DNA from: Rhodospirillales bacterium
Lineage (GTDB): Bacteria; Pseudomonadota; Alphaproteobacteria; Rhodospirillales; JAOUPW01
Length of the DNA: 10,084 nucleotides
Direction: 5' to 3'
Assembly: GCA_029879665.1 (NCBI GenBank)
Contig: JAOUPW010000031.1
Span: forward strand, 1 to 10,084
Under the pieces are notes generated by a model. It had not been told where the DNA came from, made no database searches, and was given only the letters and a program-made list of their open reading frames with translations. This document shows, in pieces, positions 1-7,407 of the stretch. Position numbers and translations under genes: made by a program. How positions within the stretch are numbered: the first letter of the stretch is position 1; each line of letters opens with the position of its first letter.

Positions 1-141
1 GCAAGGCCGGGGCGCCGGAACGATAGCCCGCCGTCGCCAGCCCAGTCGGTTCCGGGTGGTTCCACAATCAAAAGTTATCAAATAAAGGGGGCGGGGCCGT
101 TTTTGGTCGGCTAATTTCCCACACGAAAAAATAGGCTTGGG

Positions 142-729
142 TTAATTCACGATATTGATAATGCCAATGGCTTCAAACGTGTCCTTTCCCATCGGCCTGA
201 AGACAACGAAAGCCCCCTGGGCAACGGGATCGAAAGATACCGCTTCTATGTTTGGTCCATGCGTGACGAGAACGAGGTTTTTACGCCCAGCATACGACCC
301 AATTCTTCGGCTTAGCTGTTCCGTGGCCCTGTCCGCCTGTTCTGCCGACAAAACTTCCAACACGGTCAGATAATCGGCCGCCGTGCTTCTGCCAAAGGCA
401 ATTTTTGCCGTATCCGTTGTGCGGCAATATGGACTTGCCAGCACTTCCCCTACCGGCACCCTCTTATCGGCAAACATTTTACCGATTAGGGCGGCATCTT
501 TTTTTCCTTTGGCGGTCAGATTTCGTTCTTGCTGGCATGACGGGTCACGCACCAAGGGGGCGCTGGTTACTTTTCCGTCATTACTAGAGGCATGCCGCAT
601 CAATACGACGAGGCCCCCGTCCGCCAACTTTTGCCATATTTCTTCTGTTGAACCGGCGATCCCCATCGCCGGCATCAAGGAAAATGTGATTATGTTGAAA
701 ATAACGAAAAGATGGCGTGTTTGTTTCAT
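142..729 (-). CDS. Secreted histidine phosphatase family protein (SixA/phosphoglycerate-mutase-like fold)
   Basis: This is a 195-residue protein of the histidine phosphatase superfamily, which transfers phosphate through a phosphohistidine; the substrate cannot be told from sequence. The family core is visible: the RH motif in LMRHASS (Arg45, catalytic His46), the second-arginine region YCRTTDTA (Arg103), and the second catalytic histidine in VTHGPN (His157). ERNLTAKGKKDA (about 68-79) is also typical of small SixA-like members. Residues 1-26 look like a Sec signal peptide (basic start, hydrophobic stretch, small residues in AMGIAGS), so a periplasmic location is likely. I chose the ATG at 729 because it overlaps the TGA of the upstream cyclase gene (ATGA) and starts the signal peptide; the frame stays open upstream but that part is out-of-frame cyclase sequence. 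The gene is AT-richer than its neighbours (sampled rows 43-58% G+C), hinting at later acquisition. The family is confident, the biological role unknown. Confidence 0.88.
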   Translation of the reverse strand: MKQTRHLFVIFNIITFSLMPAMGIAGSTEEIWQKLADGGLVVLMRHASSNDGKVTSAPLVRDPSCQQERNLTAKGKKDAALIGKMFADKRVPVGEVLASPYCRTTDTAKIAFGRSTAADYLTVLEVLSAEQADRATEQLSRRIGSYAGRKNLVLVTHGPNIEAVSFDPVAQGAFVVFRPMGKDTFEAIGIINIVN

Positions 730-2615
730 TCCGGAATTCCCGCCTGCAGCAGCGCCGCCTTGTAGCGTTTTATATAGGGGGGGTGCTGGATGGGCTGGGT
801 TTTGGCGATGGTTTGGATGTTGCCGGTGAAGCCCATGGACTTCAATTCGTCCACTTGCCACTCGGCGTCGTCCTGCTGTCCGGCTTCCACATAAACCGCG
901 GCCAGGGTCCAACGTACGAATTGGGCCGTCGGGCTGCGCTCCATCGCCGCCTCCAAATCCGCGATCGCCGCCGGGTAATTCCTGGCGCCATAATGGGCCC
1001 ACCCGCGCATGTACAGATACCAGAAGGGATAGCCAGGGTTCATGCCCATGGCGGTTTCTATGGACCGGATCGCCTCTTCCGGGCGGCCATCCCCGGTATA
1101 GAGTTGGCCCAGGAAGGCATGGGCGTCGGCGAAGTCCGGGTCCAGTTGAATGGCCCGTTCCATGGCTTCGATGCCGCGCTTGAGCATGCCCGGGCGGTGG
1201 ATGCGCGCCAGAGCCCGGCTCAGGTTCCAGTGAAAGTTCGGATTCTGGTCATCAAGTGTGACGGCCTTTTCAGCCAACTGGACCGCCTTATCAAGATCAC
1301 CTTCAACGTCGTCCGACCATCCACTGCGGGGGTTCAATTGGTAGATATTAGACAGGCGGGCATAAGGGTGCGGGTATTCAGGGTCAATAGCGAGCGCCTG
1401 TTCATAAAGCCGTATGGCTTCCTTGTTGGCTTCACGGTTAAACTTGGATTCCTCGAACAGGCCCTTGAGATAAAGGTCGTGCGCTTCAACACTTTCGGTT
1501 CCCTTCGATGCCAGAAGCTTGCGTTCCTTATCCGAAAGTTTCAGCGCCAACGCGCCGACGATTTTTTCCAGTACCCGGTCCTGCAGGGCGAAGATGTCCT
1601 TGAGTTCATCGTCATAGCGTTCCGCCCACAGGTGGCCGCCGCTGGCGGCGTCGATCAACTGGGCGTTGATGCGCACCTGATCGCCGACCTTGCGCACGCT
1701 GCCCTCCATCACGTAACGCACGCCCAGTTGTGTGCCCACCTCGCGGACATCGATCTTGCGGCCCTTGTAGCCCGAGGTAGTAGTGCGCGAGATCACGGTC
1801 AGGTCTGAAATCTTGGACAGGTCGGTGATCAGATCCTCGGTCATGCCGTCGGCGAAATACTCCTGCTCCTTGTCCCCGCTCAGATTGACGAAGGGCAGTA
1901 CGGCGATGGAGGCCTTCTTGGTCGTGAGCGCCGGCGCCGGTGGCGCCGTCGTTTCGGGCGGGGCCGCCGGTTCCATTGCCGTTTCCATCATGGGCGCCGG
2001 GGCGGGGGCCTGCAGGCGCCACCAGCCGACGCCGCCGGCGACGATAACCAGCACGACGGCCGCCGCCACCCCCCAGCGCGGCGGCCCCCGCCGTTTCGCC
2101 GCCGTTTCGCCGCCGGTGAGGATGCGGATCACGTGGACCGGATCGGAGACGTTTTTTACCTCGACCTCACCCATATCTTCGAATTTGCAGTCCAGCCGGT
2201 GGCGCACCTGCTCGTGGACGCTGGCGGAGATGCAGATGCCGCCGGGCCTGGCCAGGGCCTCGATGCGGGCGGCTACGTTCACCCCTTCGCCGTGGATGTC
2301 GGCGCCGTCGTCGAGGATATCGCCCAGGTTGACGCCCATGCGGAAATCCAGCGGGTTGTCCCGCAGGTCCGCCTGCATGGCGAGGGCGCAGCCGACCGCG
2401 TCCTGCACGGTGGTGAATTCGGCGAGGAAGCCGTCACCGGTGAGCTTGACGATCCGGCCGGAAAATTCGGCGATGCGGGGATTGATGACGGTTTCCCGGG
2501 CGGCCTGCCAGGCAGCCACGGTGCCGTCGGAGTCCTGTTCCATGCGCGCCGTGTAGCCGGCCACGTCGGCGGCCAGAACCGCGGCCAGGCGTTTCGCGAC
2601 GACCCGATCTCCCAT
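726..2615 (-). CDS. Membrane-anchored class III adenylate/guanylate cyclase with TolB-like and TPR regions
   Basis: This 629-residue protein probably makes a cyclic nucleotide (cAMP most likely) from its N-terminal class III cyclase domain, about residues 8-165. Both metal-binding aspartates are present (Asp17 in AADVAGYT, Asp61 in KLTGDGFLAEF), as are the transition-state Asn113 and Arg117 in GVNVAARIEAL, so the domain looks catalytically intact. A basic KRR stretch precedes one membrane segment (about 181-199), followed by a Pro/Ala-rich linker (202-231). By the positive-inside rule the remainder should be periplasmic: a TolB/FlgO-like domain (about 234-355, starting IAVLPFVNLSG) and TPR-like repeats (about 380-629). 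This architecture is widespread in alphaproteobacteria, usually without a known ligand. The ATG at 2615 has AAGGA just upstream. The stop codon overlaps the start of the histidine phosphatase gene, so the two are almost certainly co-translated. cAMP versus cGMP is not decidable by eye. Confidence 0.93.
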   Translation of the reverse strand: MGDRVVAKRLAAVLAADVAGYTARMEQDSDGTVAAWQAARETVINPRIAEFSGRIVKLTGDGFLAEFTTVQDAVGCALAMQADLRDNPLDFRMGVNLGDILDDGADIHGEGVNVAARIEALARPGGICISASVHEQVRHRLDCKFEDMGEVEVKNVSDPVHVIRILTGGETAAKRRGPPRWGVAAAVVLVIVAGGVGWWRLQAPAPAPMMETAMEPAAPPETTAPPAPALTTKKASIAVLPFVNLSGDKEQEYFADGMTEDLITDLSKISDLTVISRTTTSGYKGRKIDVREVGTQLGVRYVMEGSVRKVGDQVRINAQLIDAASGGHLWAERYDDELKDIFALQDRVLEKIVGALALKLSDKERKLLASKGTESVEAHDLYLKGLFEESKFNREANKEAIRLYEQALAIDPEYPHPYARLSNIYQLNPRSGWSDDVEGDLDKAVQLAEKAVTLDDQNPNFHWNLSRALARIHRPGMLKRGIEAMERAIQLDPDFADAHAFLGQLYTGDGRPEEAIRSIETAMGMNPGYPFWYLYMRGWAHYGARNYPAAIADLEAAMERSPTAQFVRWTLAAVYVEAGQQDDAEWQVDELKSMGFTGNIQTIAKTQPIQHPPYIKRYKAALLQAGIPE

Positions 2616-2710
2616 GGTCCTTAATTCCCCCTGCTCACCGTTCCCGGGATGATAGCTGATCGGTTGCGAAAACTCGACTCCGCCCCCCCTCCGGCCCGGC
2701 CCGCGGATTG

Positions 2711-2751
2711 GGCAAAAAGCCGCTTTTGCCGGGCAAGTTCCCTGTTTTTGC
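2711..2751. repeat. Nested inverted repeats upstream of the DAHP synthase gene
   Basis: Four short arms can pair in mutually exclusive ways. GGCAAAA (2711-2717) pairs perfectly with TTTTGCC (2724-2730) around a 6-base loop. TTGCC (2726-2730) also pairs with GGCAA (2732-2736) around one base. GCAAAAA (2712-2718) can instead pair with TTTTTGC (2745-2751). The pairing is seen directly. Whether it is an operator, an RNA switch or chance is not known. Confidence 0.45.
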
Positions 2752-2780
2752 TGGATAAATTCTAAATTAAGGCGTATACG
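2752..2780 (+). promoter_or_regulatory. Weak sigma70-like promoter candidate for the aroG-nadE-cysS run
   Basis: TGGATA (2752-2757, 4 of 6 to the -35 consensus) and TATACG (2775-2780) are separated by 17 bases. Transcription from here would give a leader of about 35 bases before the ATG at 2822. The -10 box lies inside the perfect palindrome GCGTATACGC (2772-2781), which could also be a binding site. The match is weak, and this reading conflicts with the terminator-like reading of the same bases. Confidence 0.25.
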
Positions 2781-2796
2781 CTAGCCTGCATTTTTT
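2770..2796 (+). terminator. Possible attenuator or weak terminator hairpin before the DAHP synthase gene
   Basis: AGGC (2770-2773) can pair with GCCT (2784-2787), followed after three bases by six T residues (2791-2796), the shape of an intrinsic terminator. The stem is only 4 bp, so it is weak on its own. It would matter only if transcription starts upstream of 2752. It ends 25 bases before the start codon of the DAHP synthase gene. Confidence 0.2.
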
Positions 2797-2821
2797 ACCG
2801 CTCCTGGGAAAGAGGCCCGAC

Positions 2822-4207
2822 ATGGCAGGAACATGGACCCCCGACAGTTGGCGCGCCAAGCCCATCTGTCAGGTCCCGGATTACCCGGACGCCGCCACCC
2901 TGGCGGACGTGGAAGCGCGCCTGAAGCGCTTTCCGCCGCTGGTCTTCGCAGGCGAGGCCCGGCGCCTCAAGGCCAAGCTGGCCGAGGTGGCGGAAGGCCG
3001 TGCTTTTCTGCTGCAGGGAGGCGACTGTGCGGAAAGCTTCGCCGAGTTTCATCCCGACAACATCCGCGATACCTTCCGCGTGCTGCTGCAGATGGCGGTG
3101 GTGCTCACCTTTGGCGCCGCCTGCCCGGTGGTCAAGGTCGGGCGCATGGCTGGGCAGTTCGCCAAGCCGCGCTCGTCGGACACGGAAACCATCGACGGCG
3201 TAACCCTGCCCAGTTACCGGGGCGACATGATCAACGGCATGGAGTTCACGGAAGAGGCCCGCGTGCCCGATCCCGAACGCCTGGTGCAGGCTTACAACCA
3301 GTCCGCGGCGACGTTGAACCTGCTGCGGGCCTTCGCCCAAGGGGGATATGCCGACCTGCAAAAGGTGCACCAGTGGACCCTCGACTTCGTCGCCGACAGT
3401 CCCCAGGGTGAACGCTACCGGGATATGGCAATCAGGCTGGACGAAACGCTGGCCTTCATGGCCGCCTGCGGTTTGACCAGCGAAACCACGCCGCAAATCC
3501 GCGAGACCGATTTCTTCACCTCGCACGAAGCCCTATTGCTCAACTACGAAGAAGCCATGACCCGTATCGACAGCACCACCGGCAATTGGTACGACACCTC
3601 GGCGCACATGCTGTGGATCGGCGATCGCACCCGGCAGCTTGACGGTGCCCACGTGGAATACCTGCGCGGTGTCGGCAATCCATTGGGAGTAAAGGCCGGG
3701 CCGACCACGAATCCGGACGACCTGATCCGGTTGTGCGATGCGCTCAACCCGGGCAATGAAGCTGGGCGGCTCACCGTGATCGTGCGGATGGGATCCGACA
3801 AGGTGACGCAACTTCTTCCCCCCCTGATCCGCAAGGTGCAGACCGAGGGCCGCAAGGTCGTCTGGGCCTGCGATCCCATGCACGCCAACATGGTCAAGAG
3901 CGCCAACGGCTACAAGACCCGCCCGTTCGACCGCATCCTGGAAGAAGTGCGAGGCTTTTTCGCCGTGCACCAAGCGGAAGGCACCCATGCCGGCGGCGTC
4001 CATTTCGAAATGACCGGCCAGGATGTGACCGAATGCACCGGCGGCGCCCAGGCGATTACCGAAGCCAACCTGAGCGCCCGCTACCACACCCATTGCGATC
4101 CGCGCCTCAATGCCCAGCAGGCCCTGGAACTGGCTTTTCTGCTGGCCGAGTCCTTGAAGGAAGAGCGGGTTAATCTCGGAAAAACCGCCGTCGCCTCTGG
4201 CTCCTAA
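2822..4207 (+). CDS. aroG: Class II 3-deoxy-D-arabino-heptulosonate 7-phosphate (DAHP) synthase
   Basis: This 461-residue cytoplasmic enzyme condenses phosphoenolpyruvate with erythrose 4-phosphate, the first step of the shikimate pathway to chorismate. It is the plant/Mycobacterium-like class II type, with length typical of that class. Visible class II signatures are GGDCAESF with the metal cysteine (Cys69), [11 protein letters not shown] (108-118), YRGDMING (132-139), [12 protein letters not shown] (234-245), [19 protein letters not shown] (265-283), CDPMHANM with metal His354, [12 protein letters not shown] with metal Glu396, and THCDPRLN with metal Asp426. All four expected metal ligands are present, so the enzyme looks active. 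A purine-rich GGGAAAGAGG precedes the ATG at a normal distance. It heads a tight run with nadE (22-base gap) and cysS. The family is certain; the symbol is less so, because class II enzymes are variously called aroG, aroF or aroH. Confidence 0.97.
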   Translation: MAGTWTPDSWRAKPICQVPDYPDAATLADVEARLKRFPPLVFAGEARRLKAKLAEVAEGRAFLLQGGDCAESFAEFHPDNIRDTFRVLLQMAVVLTFGAACPVVKVGRMAGQFAKPRSSDTETIDGVTLPSYRGDMINGMEFTEEARVPDPERLVQAYNQSAATLNLLRAFAQGGYADLQKVHQWTLDFVADSPQGERYRDMAIRLDETLAFMAACGLTSETTPQIRETDFFTSHEALLLNYEEAMTRIDSTTGNWYDTSAHMLWIGDRTRQLDGAHVEYLRGVGNPLGVKAGPTTNPDDLIRLCDALNPGNEAGRLTVIVRMGSDKVTQLLPPLIRKVQTEGRKVVWACDPMHANMVKSANGYKTRPFDRILEEVRGFFAVHQAEGTHAGGVHFEMTGQDVTECTGGAQAITEANLSARYHTHCDPRLNAQQALELAFLLAESLKEERVNLGKTAVASGS

Positions 4208-4216
4208 GCTAACCTC

Positions 4217-4226
4217 TGGGTACACT
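4217..4226 (+). promoter_or_regulatory. Promoter-like decamer TGGGTACACT immediately before nadE
   Basis: TACACT (4221-4226) resembles a -10 box and ends 3 bases before the first ATG and 6 bases before the second ATG of nadE, the spacing seen for leaderless transcripts. No good Shine-Dalgarno sequence lies in the 22-base gap, and the -35 region (tggctc, 4198-4203) is poor. The same decamer recurs at 7341-7350 upstream of the small membrane protein gene. A repeated 10-mer is expected by chance in 10 kb, so the support is positional only. Confidence 0.25.
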
Positions 4227-4229
4227 CCC

Positions 4230-5891
4230 ATGATGGACACCCTGGCCATATCCCTGGCGCAGATCAATCCCACCGTTGGCGACATCCGCGGCAACCTGGG
4301 CTTGATCCGAAACGCCCGCGCCGCCGCCGCCAGAGACGGTGCCGATTTGCTGGTGACCGGCGAACTGGTGGTTTCCGGCTACCCGCCCGAGGATCTGGTT
4401 CTGAAACGCGCTTTTCAGGATCTGATCAAAGATGAAGTCAATGCTCTGGCCAAGGAAACGGCGGACGGCGGACCGGCATTGCTGATCGGCGCACCCTGGC
4501 GCCAGGACGGCAACCTCTCTAACGCCGCCCTGCTGCTGGACGGTGGCGTCATCGCGGAAATCCGCAGCAAGTTTGATCTTCCCAACTACGGGGTCTTCGA
4601 TGAAAAGCGCCTGTTCGCACCCGGGCCGTGCCCGGCGGCGATGCCGTTTCGGGGGGTGCAACTCGGGGTCATGGTATGCGAGGATATGTGGACACCGGCG
4701 GCGACCAAGTGCCTGACCGACAGCGGCGCCGAAATTCTGGTCGTCCTCAACGGTTCCCCCTTCGAAGCCGACAAGCCGGAAGTGCGCCAAGACCTGGCGA
4801 CGGCCCGCGTTGCGGAAAGCGGACTGCCGCTTATTTATGTCAATCTCATCGGCGGCCAGGATGAACTGGTCTTCGACGGCGCCTCCTTCGTGCTCGGCGC
4901 GGATGGCAAGGCTTGCATCCGGCTGCCGTCCTGGGAATCCCAAATTTCGACCTCGCGCTGGCAACGCGGCGCCGACGGCTGGGTCTGCGCGGCGGGGGAA
5001 ATGGCTGGTCCGGAGGATGATCTGGAAGCCGTCTGGCGGGCAATGACGCTGGGCTTGCGCGATTACGTCAACAAGAACTTCTTTCCCGGCGTGCTGATCG
5101 GCTTGTCGGGTGGCATCGACAGCGCCCTGTCGGCCGCCGTCGCCGTCGATGCGGTCGGCGCCGACCGGGTCCATTGTGTGATGATGCCGTCGCCTTATAC
5201 CTCGCAAGACAGTCTTGAGGACGCCGCCGAATGCGCCCGCCTGCTCGGTGTCAAATTGGATACCATTCCCATCGACCCGGCCATGAACGCCTTCGACGAT
5301 ATGCTCAAGGAAGTTTTCGTTCAGCACCCGCCCGACACCACGGAAGAAAACATTCAGGCGCGTTCGCGCGGTATCACCTTGATGGCGCTTTCCAACAAGT
5401 TCGGCTACATGGTGCTTTCCACCGGCAACAAATCGGAAATGTCGGTCGGTTACGCCACCCTTTACGGAGACATGTGCGGCGGGTATTCGGTCCTGAAAGA
5501 CGTCTACAAGACGACCGTGTTCGAACTGGCCCGCTGGCGCAACCGGCACGTCGCCGGCGATGCCCTGGGGCCCGAGGGTCGAGTCATTCCGGAACGCATT
5601 ATCACCAAGCCGCCGTCGGCGGAACTAAAACCCGATCAGACCGACCAGGACAGCCTGCCGCCTTACGATGAACTGGACGCCATCCTGCACTGTCTGATCG
5701 AAAAGGAAATGTCCCGTGACGAAATCGCGGCGCGCGGCCATGATCGCGAGATGGTTCAACGGGTCTGGCAGATGCTGGACCGGGCGGAATACAAACGCCG
5801 CCAGGCGCCGCCGGGGGTCAAGATCACCGGCCGCGCCTTCGGCCGGGACCGGCGCTATCCCCTCACCAACGGCTTTACCTCGCATATCTAA
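4230..5891 (+). CDS. nadE: Glutamine-dependent NAD+ synthase
   Basis: This 553-residue cytoplasmic enzyme amidates nicotinic acid adenine dinucleotide to NAD+, the last step of NAD synthesis, using ammonia freed from glutamine. The N-terminal CN-hydrolase (nitrilase-like) glutaminase domain, about 5-260, carries the Glu-Lys-Cys triad: Glu45 in TGELVVSGYPPEDL, Lys114 in KFDLPNYGVFDEKR, and Cys150 in VCEDMW. The C-terminal ATP-pyrophosphatase synthetase domain, about 270-553, has the P-loop SGGIDS (293-298), followed by the ARSRGITLMALSNKFGYMVLSTGNKSE region and a YGDMCGGYSVLKDVYKT segment. The length fits the two-domain bacterial form. Two consecutive ATG codons (4230 and 4233) are possible starts; the downstream one would suit leaderless initiation from TACACT. 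The gene lies 22 bases after aroG and 13 before cysS, so co-transcription is likely, perhaps with an internal promoter. Confidence 0.97.
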   Translation: MMDTLAISLAQINPTVGDIRGNLGLIRNARAAAARDGADLLVTGELVVSGYPPEDLVLKRAFQDLIKDEVNALAKETADGGPALLIGAPWRQDGNLSNAALLLDGGVIAEIRSKFDLPNYGVFDEKRLFAPGPCPAAMPFRGVQLGVMVCEDMWTPAATKCLTDSGAEILVVLNGSPFEADKPEVRQDLATARVAESGLPLIYVNLIGGQDELVFDGASFVLGADGKACIRLPSWESQISTSRWQRGADGWVCAAGEMAGPEDDLEAVWRAMTLGLRDYVNKNFFPGVLIGLSGGIDSALSAAVAVDAVGADRVHCVMMPSPYTSQDSLEDAAECARLLGVKLDTIPIDPAMNAFDDMLKEVFVQHPPDTTEENIQARSRGITLMALSNKFGYMVLSTGNKSEMSVGYATLYGDMCGGYSVLKDVYKTTVFELARWRNRHVAGDALGPEGRVIPERIITKPPSAELKPDQTDQDSLPPYDELDAILHCLIEKEMSRDEIAARGHDREMVQRVWQMLDRAEYKRRQAPPGVKITGRAFGRDRRYPLTNGFTSHI

Positions 5892-5904
5892 CCGGGATTG
5901 ATTC

Positions 5905-7287
5905 GTGACCCTCAAACTCTACAACACCCTGACCCGATCGAAAGAGACTTTCGAACCCCTCGATTCCGGCCACGTGCGCATGTACGTGTGCGGGCCGACG
6001 GTCTACGACTTCGCCCACATCGGCAACGCCCGCCCGGTGGTGGTGTTCGACGTGTTGTTTCGGCTTTTGCGCGCCGAATACGGCGCCGATCACGTTACCT
6101 ATGTCCGCAACATCACCGACGTGGACGACAAGATCAACGCCCGGGCCAAGGAAACGGGCCAGGACATCCGCGACCTCACCGAAACCACGGCCAAGGTCTT
6201 TCACGAAGACATGAGCGCCCTGGGAGCGCTGGAACCGACCCGCGAGCCGCGGGCCACCGATCACATTGCGGAAATGATTTCCATGATCGAAGACCTGATC
6301 GAAGGCGGGAACGCCTATGAGGCGGACGGTCATGTGCTGTTTAAGGTGGCGTCGTGGAGCGAATACGGAAAATTGTCGCGCCACAACCGCGATGAAATTA
6401 TCGCCGGCGCCCGGGTTGAGGTCGCGCCCTATAAAAACGACCCCGCCGATTTCGTGCTGTGGAAACCGTCGGAAGCGGACGTCCCCGGCTGGGACAGCCC
6501 ATGGGGGCGCGGCCGGCCCGGCTGGCATCTGGAATGCTCGGCCATGAGCGGCAAGTACTTGGGATCGACCTTCGATATCCACGGCGGCGGCCAGGACCTG
6601 ATTTTTCCCCACCACGAAAACGAAATCGCGCAAAGCCGCTGCGCCAACGAAACCGAATTGATGGCCAAATACTGGGTCCACAACGGCTATCTAATGGCCG
6701 AAGGCGAGAAGATGTCCAAATCGTTGGGCAATTTTTATACCGTGCACGAATTGTTGGAAGAATTTCCCGGCGAGGCCATCCGCCTCGCGCTGCTCAAAAC
6801 CCACTACCGTCAGCCGCTGGATTTCACCAAGGCGGGACTGGCGGAGGCCAAGGCCGAATTGGATCGGTTTTATGGCGCACTGAAAGCGGCTGACGGCAAC
6901 ATCGCCAGTACCCCGGTTCCGGAGATGATTCTTGATGCGCTCGATGATGATCTCAACAGCCCTCTGGCATTGAGCCGATTGCATGAGTTGGTGGGCGCTT
7001 TGAACAAAGCGGGAAACGAGGACGAAAAAACTGACTGCAAGGGCCGGTTATTGGCGGCGGGCGAATTGCTCGGCCTCCTGCAACAAGACCCTGACGACTG
7101 GTTTAAGGGCGCGGCGGCCGCGGGCGGTCTCGACGACGCGGCCATCGACGTCCTTATTGCCGCCCGCGCCGAGGCCCGCGCCAACAAGGACTTCGCCGAA
7201 TCGGACCGCATCCGCGACGAATTGGCGGAAAAGGGCGTGATTCTTGAGGACAAGCCCGGCGGCACCACCGAATGGCGTCGAAAATAA
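5905..7287 (+). CDS. cysS: Cysteinyl-tRNA synthetase
   Basis: This 460-residue class I aminoacyl-tRNA synthetase charges tRNA-Cys with cysteine in the cytoplasm; its length is close to the roughly 461 residues of the E. coli enzyme. The HIGH signature appears as HIGN (38-41) in YDFAHIGNARPVV, and KMSKS at 269-273 in EGEKMSKSLGNF. The zinc ligands are all visible: Cys29 in VCGPTVYD, Cys211 in WHLECSAMSGKYLG, and His236 and Glu240 in FPHHENEIAQS. The C-terminus (SDRIRDELAEKGVILEDKPGGTTEW) is the usual ending of the tRNA-binding region. The start is GTG at 5905, supported by alignment of the N-terminus (MTLKLYNTLTRSKE) with the family and a modest GGGA at 5894-5897. It follows nadE by 13 bases and is most likely the last gene of the aroG-nadE-cysS run. 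Confidence 0.98.
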   Translation: MTLKLYNTLTRSKETFEPLDSGHVRMYVCGPTVYDFAHIGNARPVVVFDVLFRLLRAEYGADHVTYVRNITDVDDKINARAKETGQDIRDLTETTAKVFHEDMSALGALEPTREPRATDHIAEMISMIEDLIEGGNAYEADGHVLFKVASWSEYGKLSRHNRDEIIAGARVEVAPYKNDPADFVLWKPSEADVPGWDSPWGRGRPGWHLECSAMSGKYLGSTFDIHGGGQDLIFPHHENEIAQSRCANETELMAKYWVHNGYLMAEGEKMSKSLGNFYTVHELLEEFPGEAIRLALLKTHYRQPLDFTKAGLAEAKAELDRFYGALKAADGNIASTPVPEMILDALDDDLNSPLALSRLHELVGALNKAGNEDEKTDCKGRLLAAGELLGLLQQDPDDWFKGAAAAGGLDDAAIDVLIAARAEARANKDFAESDRIRDELAEKGVILEDKPGGTTEWRRK

Positions 7288-7340
7288 GCTGTTTTATTAA
7301 GAAATACGCCGCCCTTCGCTTGCCTTTTGACGCCGGAATG

Positions 7341-7350
7341 TGGGTACACT
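7341..7350 (+). promoter_or_regulatory. Second TGGGTACACT copy, possible -10 region for the small membrane protein gene
   Basis: TACACT (7345-7350) could be a -10 box. TTGCCT (7320-7325) is the nearest -35-like hexamer at a 19-base spacing, while a better-looking TTGACG (7327-7332) sits too close (12 bases). A start near 7357 would give a roughly 50-base leader. The decamer is identical to the one before nadE. Support is weak. Confidence 0.25.
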
Positions 7351-7360
7351 GGGGCAGGAT

Positions 7361-7385
7361 ACGGCTTCCGGGGGCCGTTCTTTCT
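7361..7385 (+). terminator. Hairpin with T-rich tail between cysS and the small membrane protein gene
   Basis: ACGGC (7361-7365) pairs with GCCGT (7374-7378), extendable inward by two G-T wobbles, and is followed by the T-rich TCTTTCT (7379-7385). It could terminate the aroG-nadE-cysS transcript about 75 bases after the cysS stop. If the promoter-like decamer at 7341 is real, it lies instead in the leader of the next gene, where it could act as an attenuator. The T tract is interrupted, so termination would be inefficient. Confidence 0.35.
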
Positions 7386-7392
7386 GATCAAC

Positions 7393-7400
7393 GAGGAGAA
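7393..7400 (+). promoter_or_regulatory. Strong ribosome binding site that fixes the start of the 63-residue protein
   Basis: GAGGAGAA lies 7 bases before the ATG at 7408. It is the best Shine-Dalgarno match seen in the window and decides this start over the open frame further upstream. Confidence 0.8.
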
Positions 7401-7407
7401 TTCACAT

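Noticed and set aside
1..141. Possible 3' end of a gene entering from the left, or a terminator
   Set aside because: Short open stretches exist in several frames but none gives a recognisable protein end, and the only hairpin (about 92-107, GCCG/CGGC) has a 4-5 bp stem with no proper T tract. I see nothing I can support.
730..1002. N-terminal extension of the histidine phosphatase frame
   Set aside because: This part lies inside the cyclase gene in another frame, is Gly/Arg/Pro-rich and domain-free, and would bury the signal peptide that starts at 729.
717..1808. Plus-strand open frame of 363 codons opposite the cyclase gene
   Set aside because: It is antisense to a clear cyclase/TPR gene, shows no domain, and is typical of stop-poor antisense frames in GC-rich DNA.
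2795..4294. Two long minus-strand frames opposite the DAHP synthase gene
   Set aside because: Both are antisense to a gene with every class II DAHP synthase signature and show no family features.
4209..5549. Minus-strand open frame of 446 codons opposite nadE
   Set aside because: It is antisense to conserved nadE sequence including the catalytic triad and P-loop, with no recognisable motif or ribosome binding site.
5875..6681. Minus-strand open frame of 268 codons opposite cysS
   Set aside because: It is a shadow of the cysS reading frame; repetitive Val/His/Gly-rich composition reflects antisense codons.
7327..7407. Longer start for the small membrane protein
   Set aside because: The extension would translate through the hairpin and the strong ribosome binding site, and its sequence is unlike a protein N-terminus.
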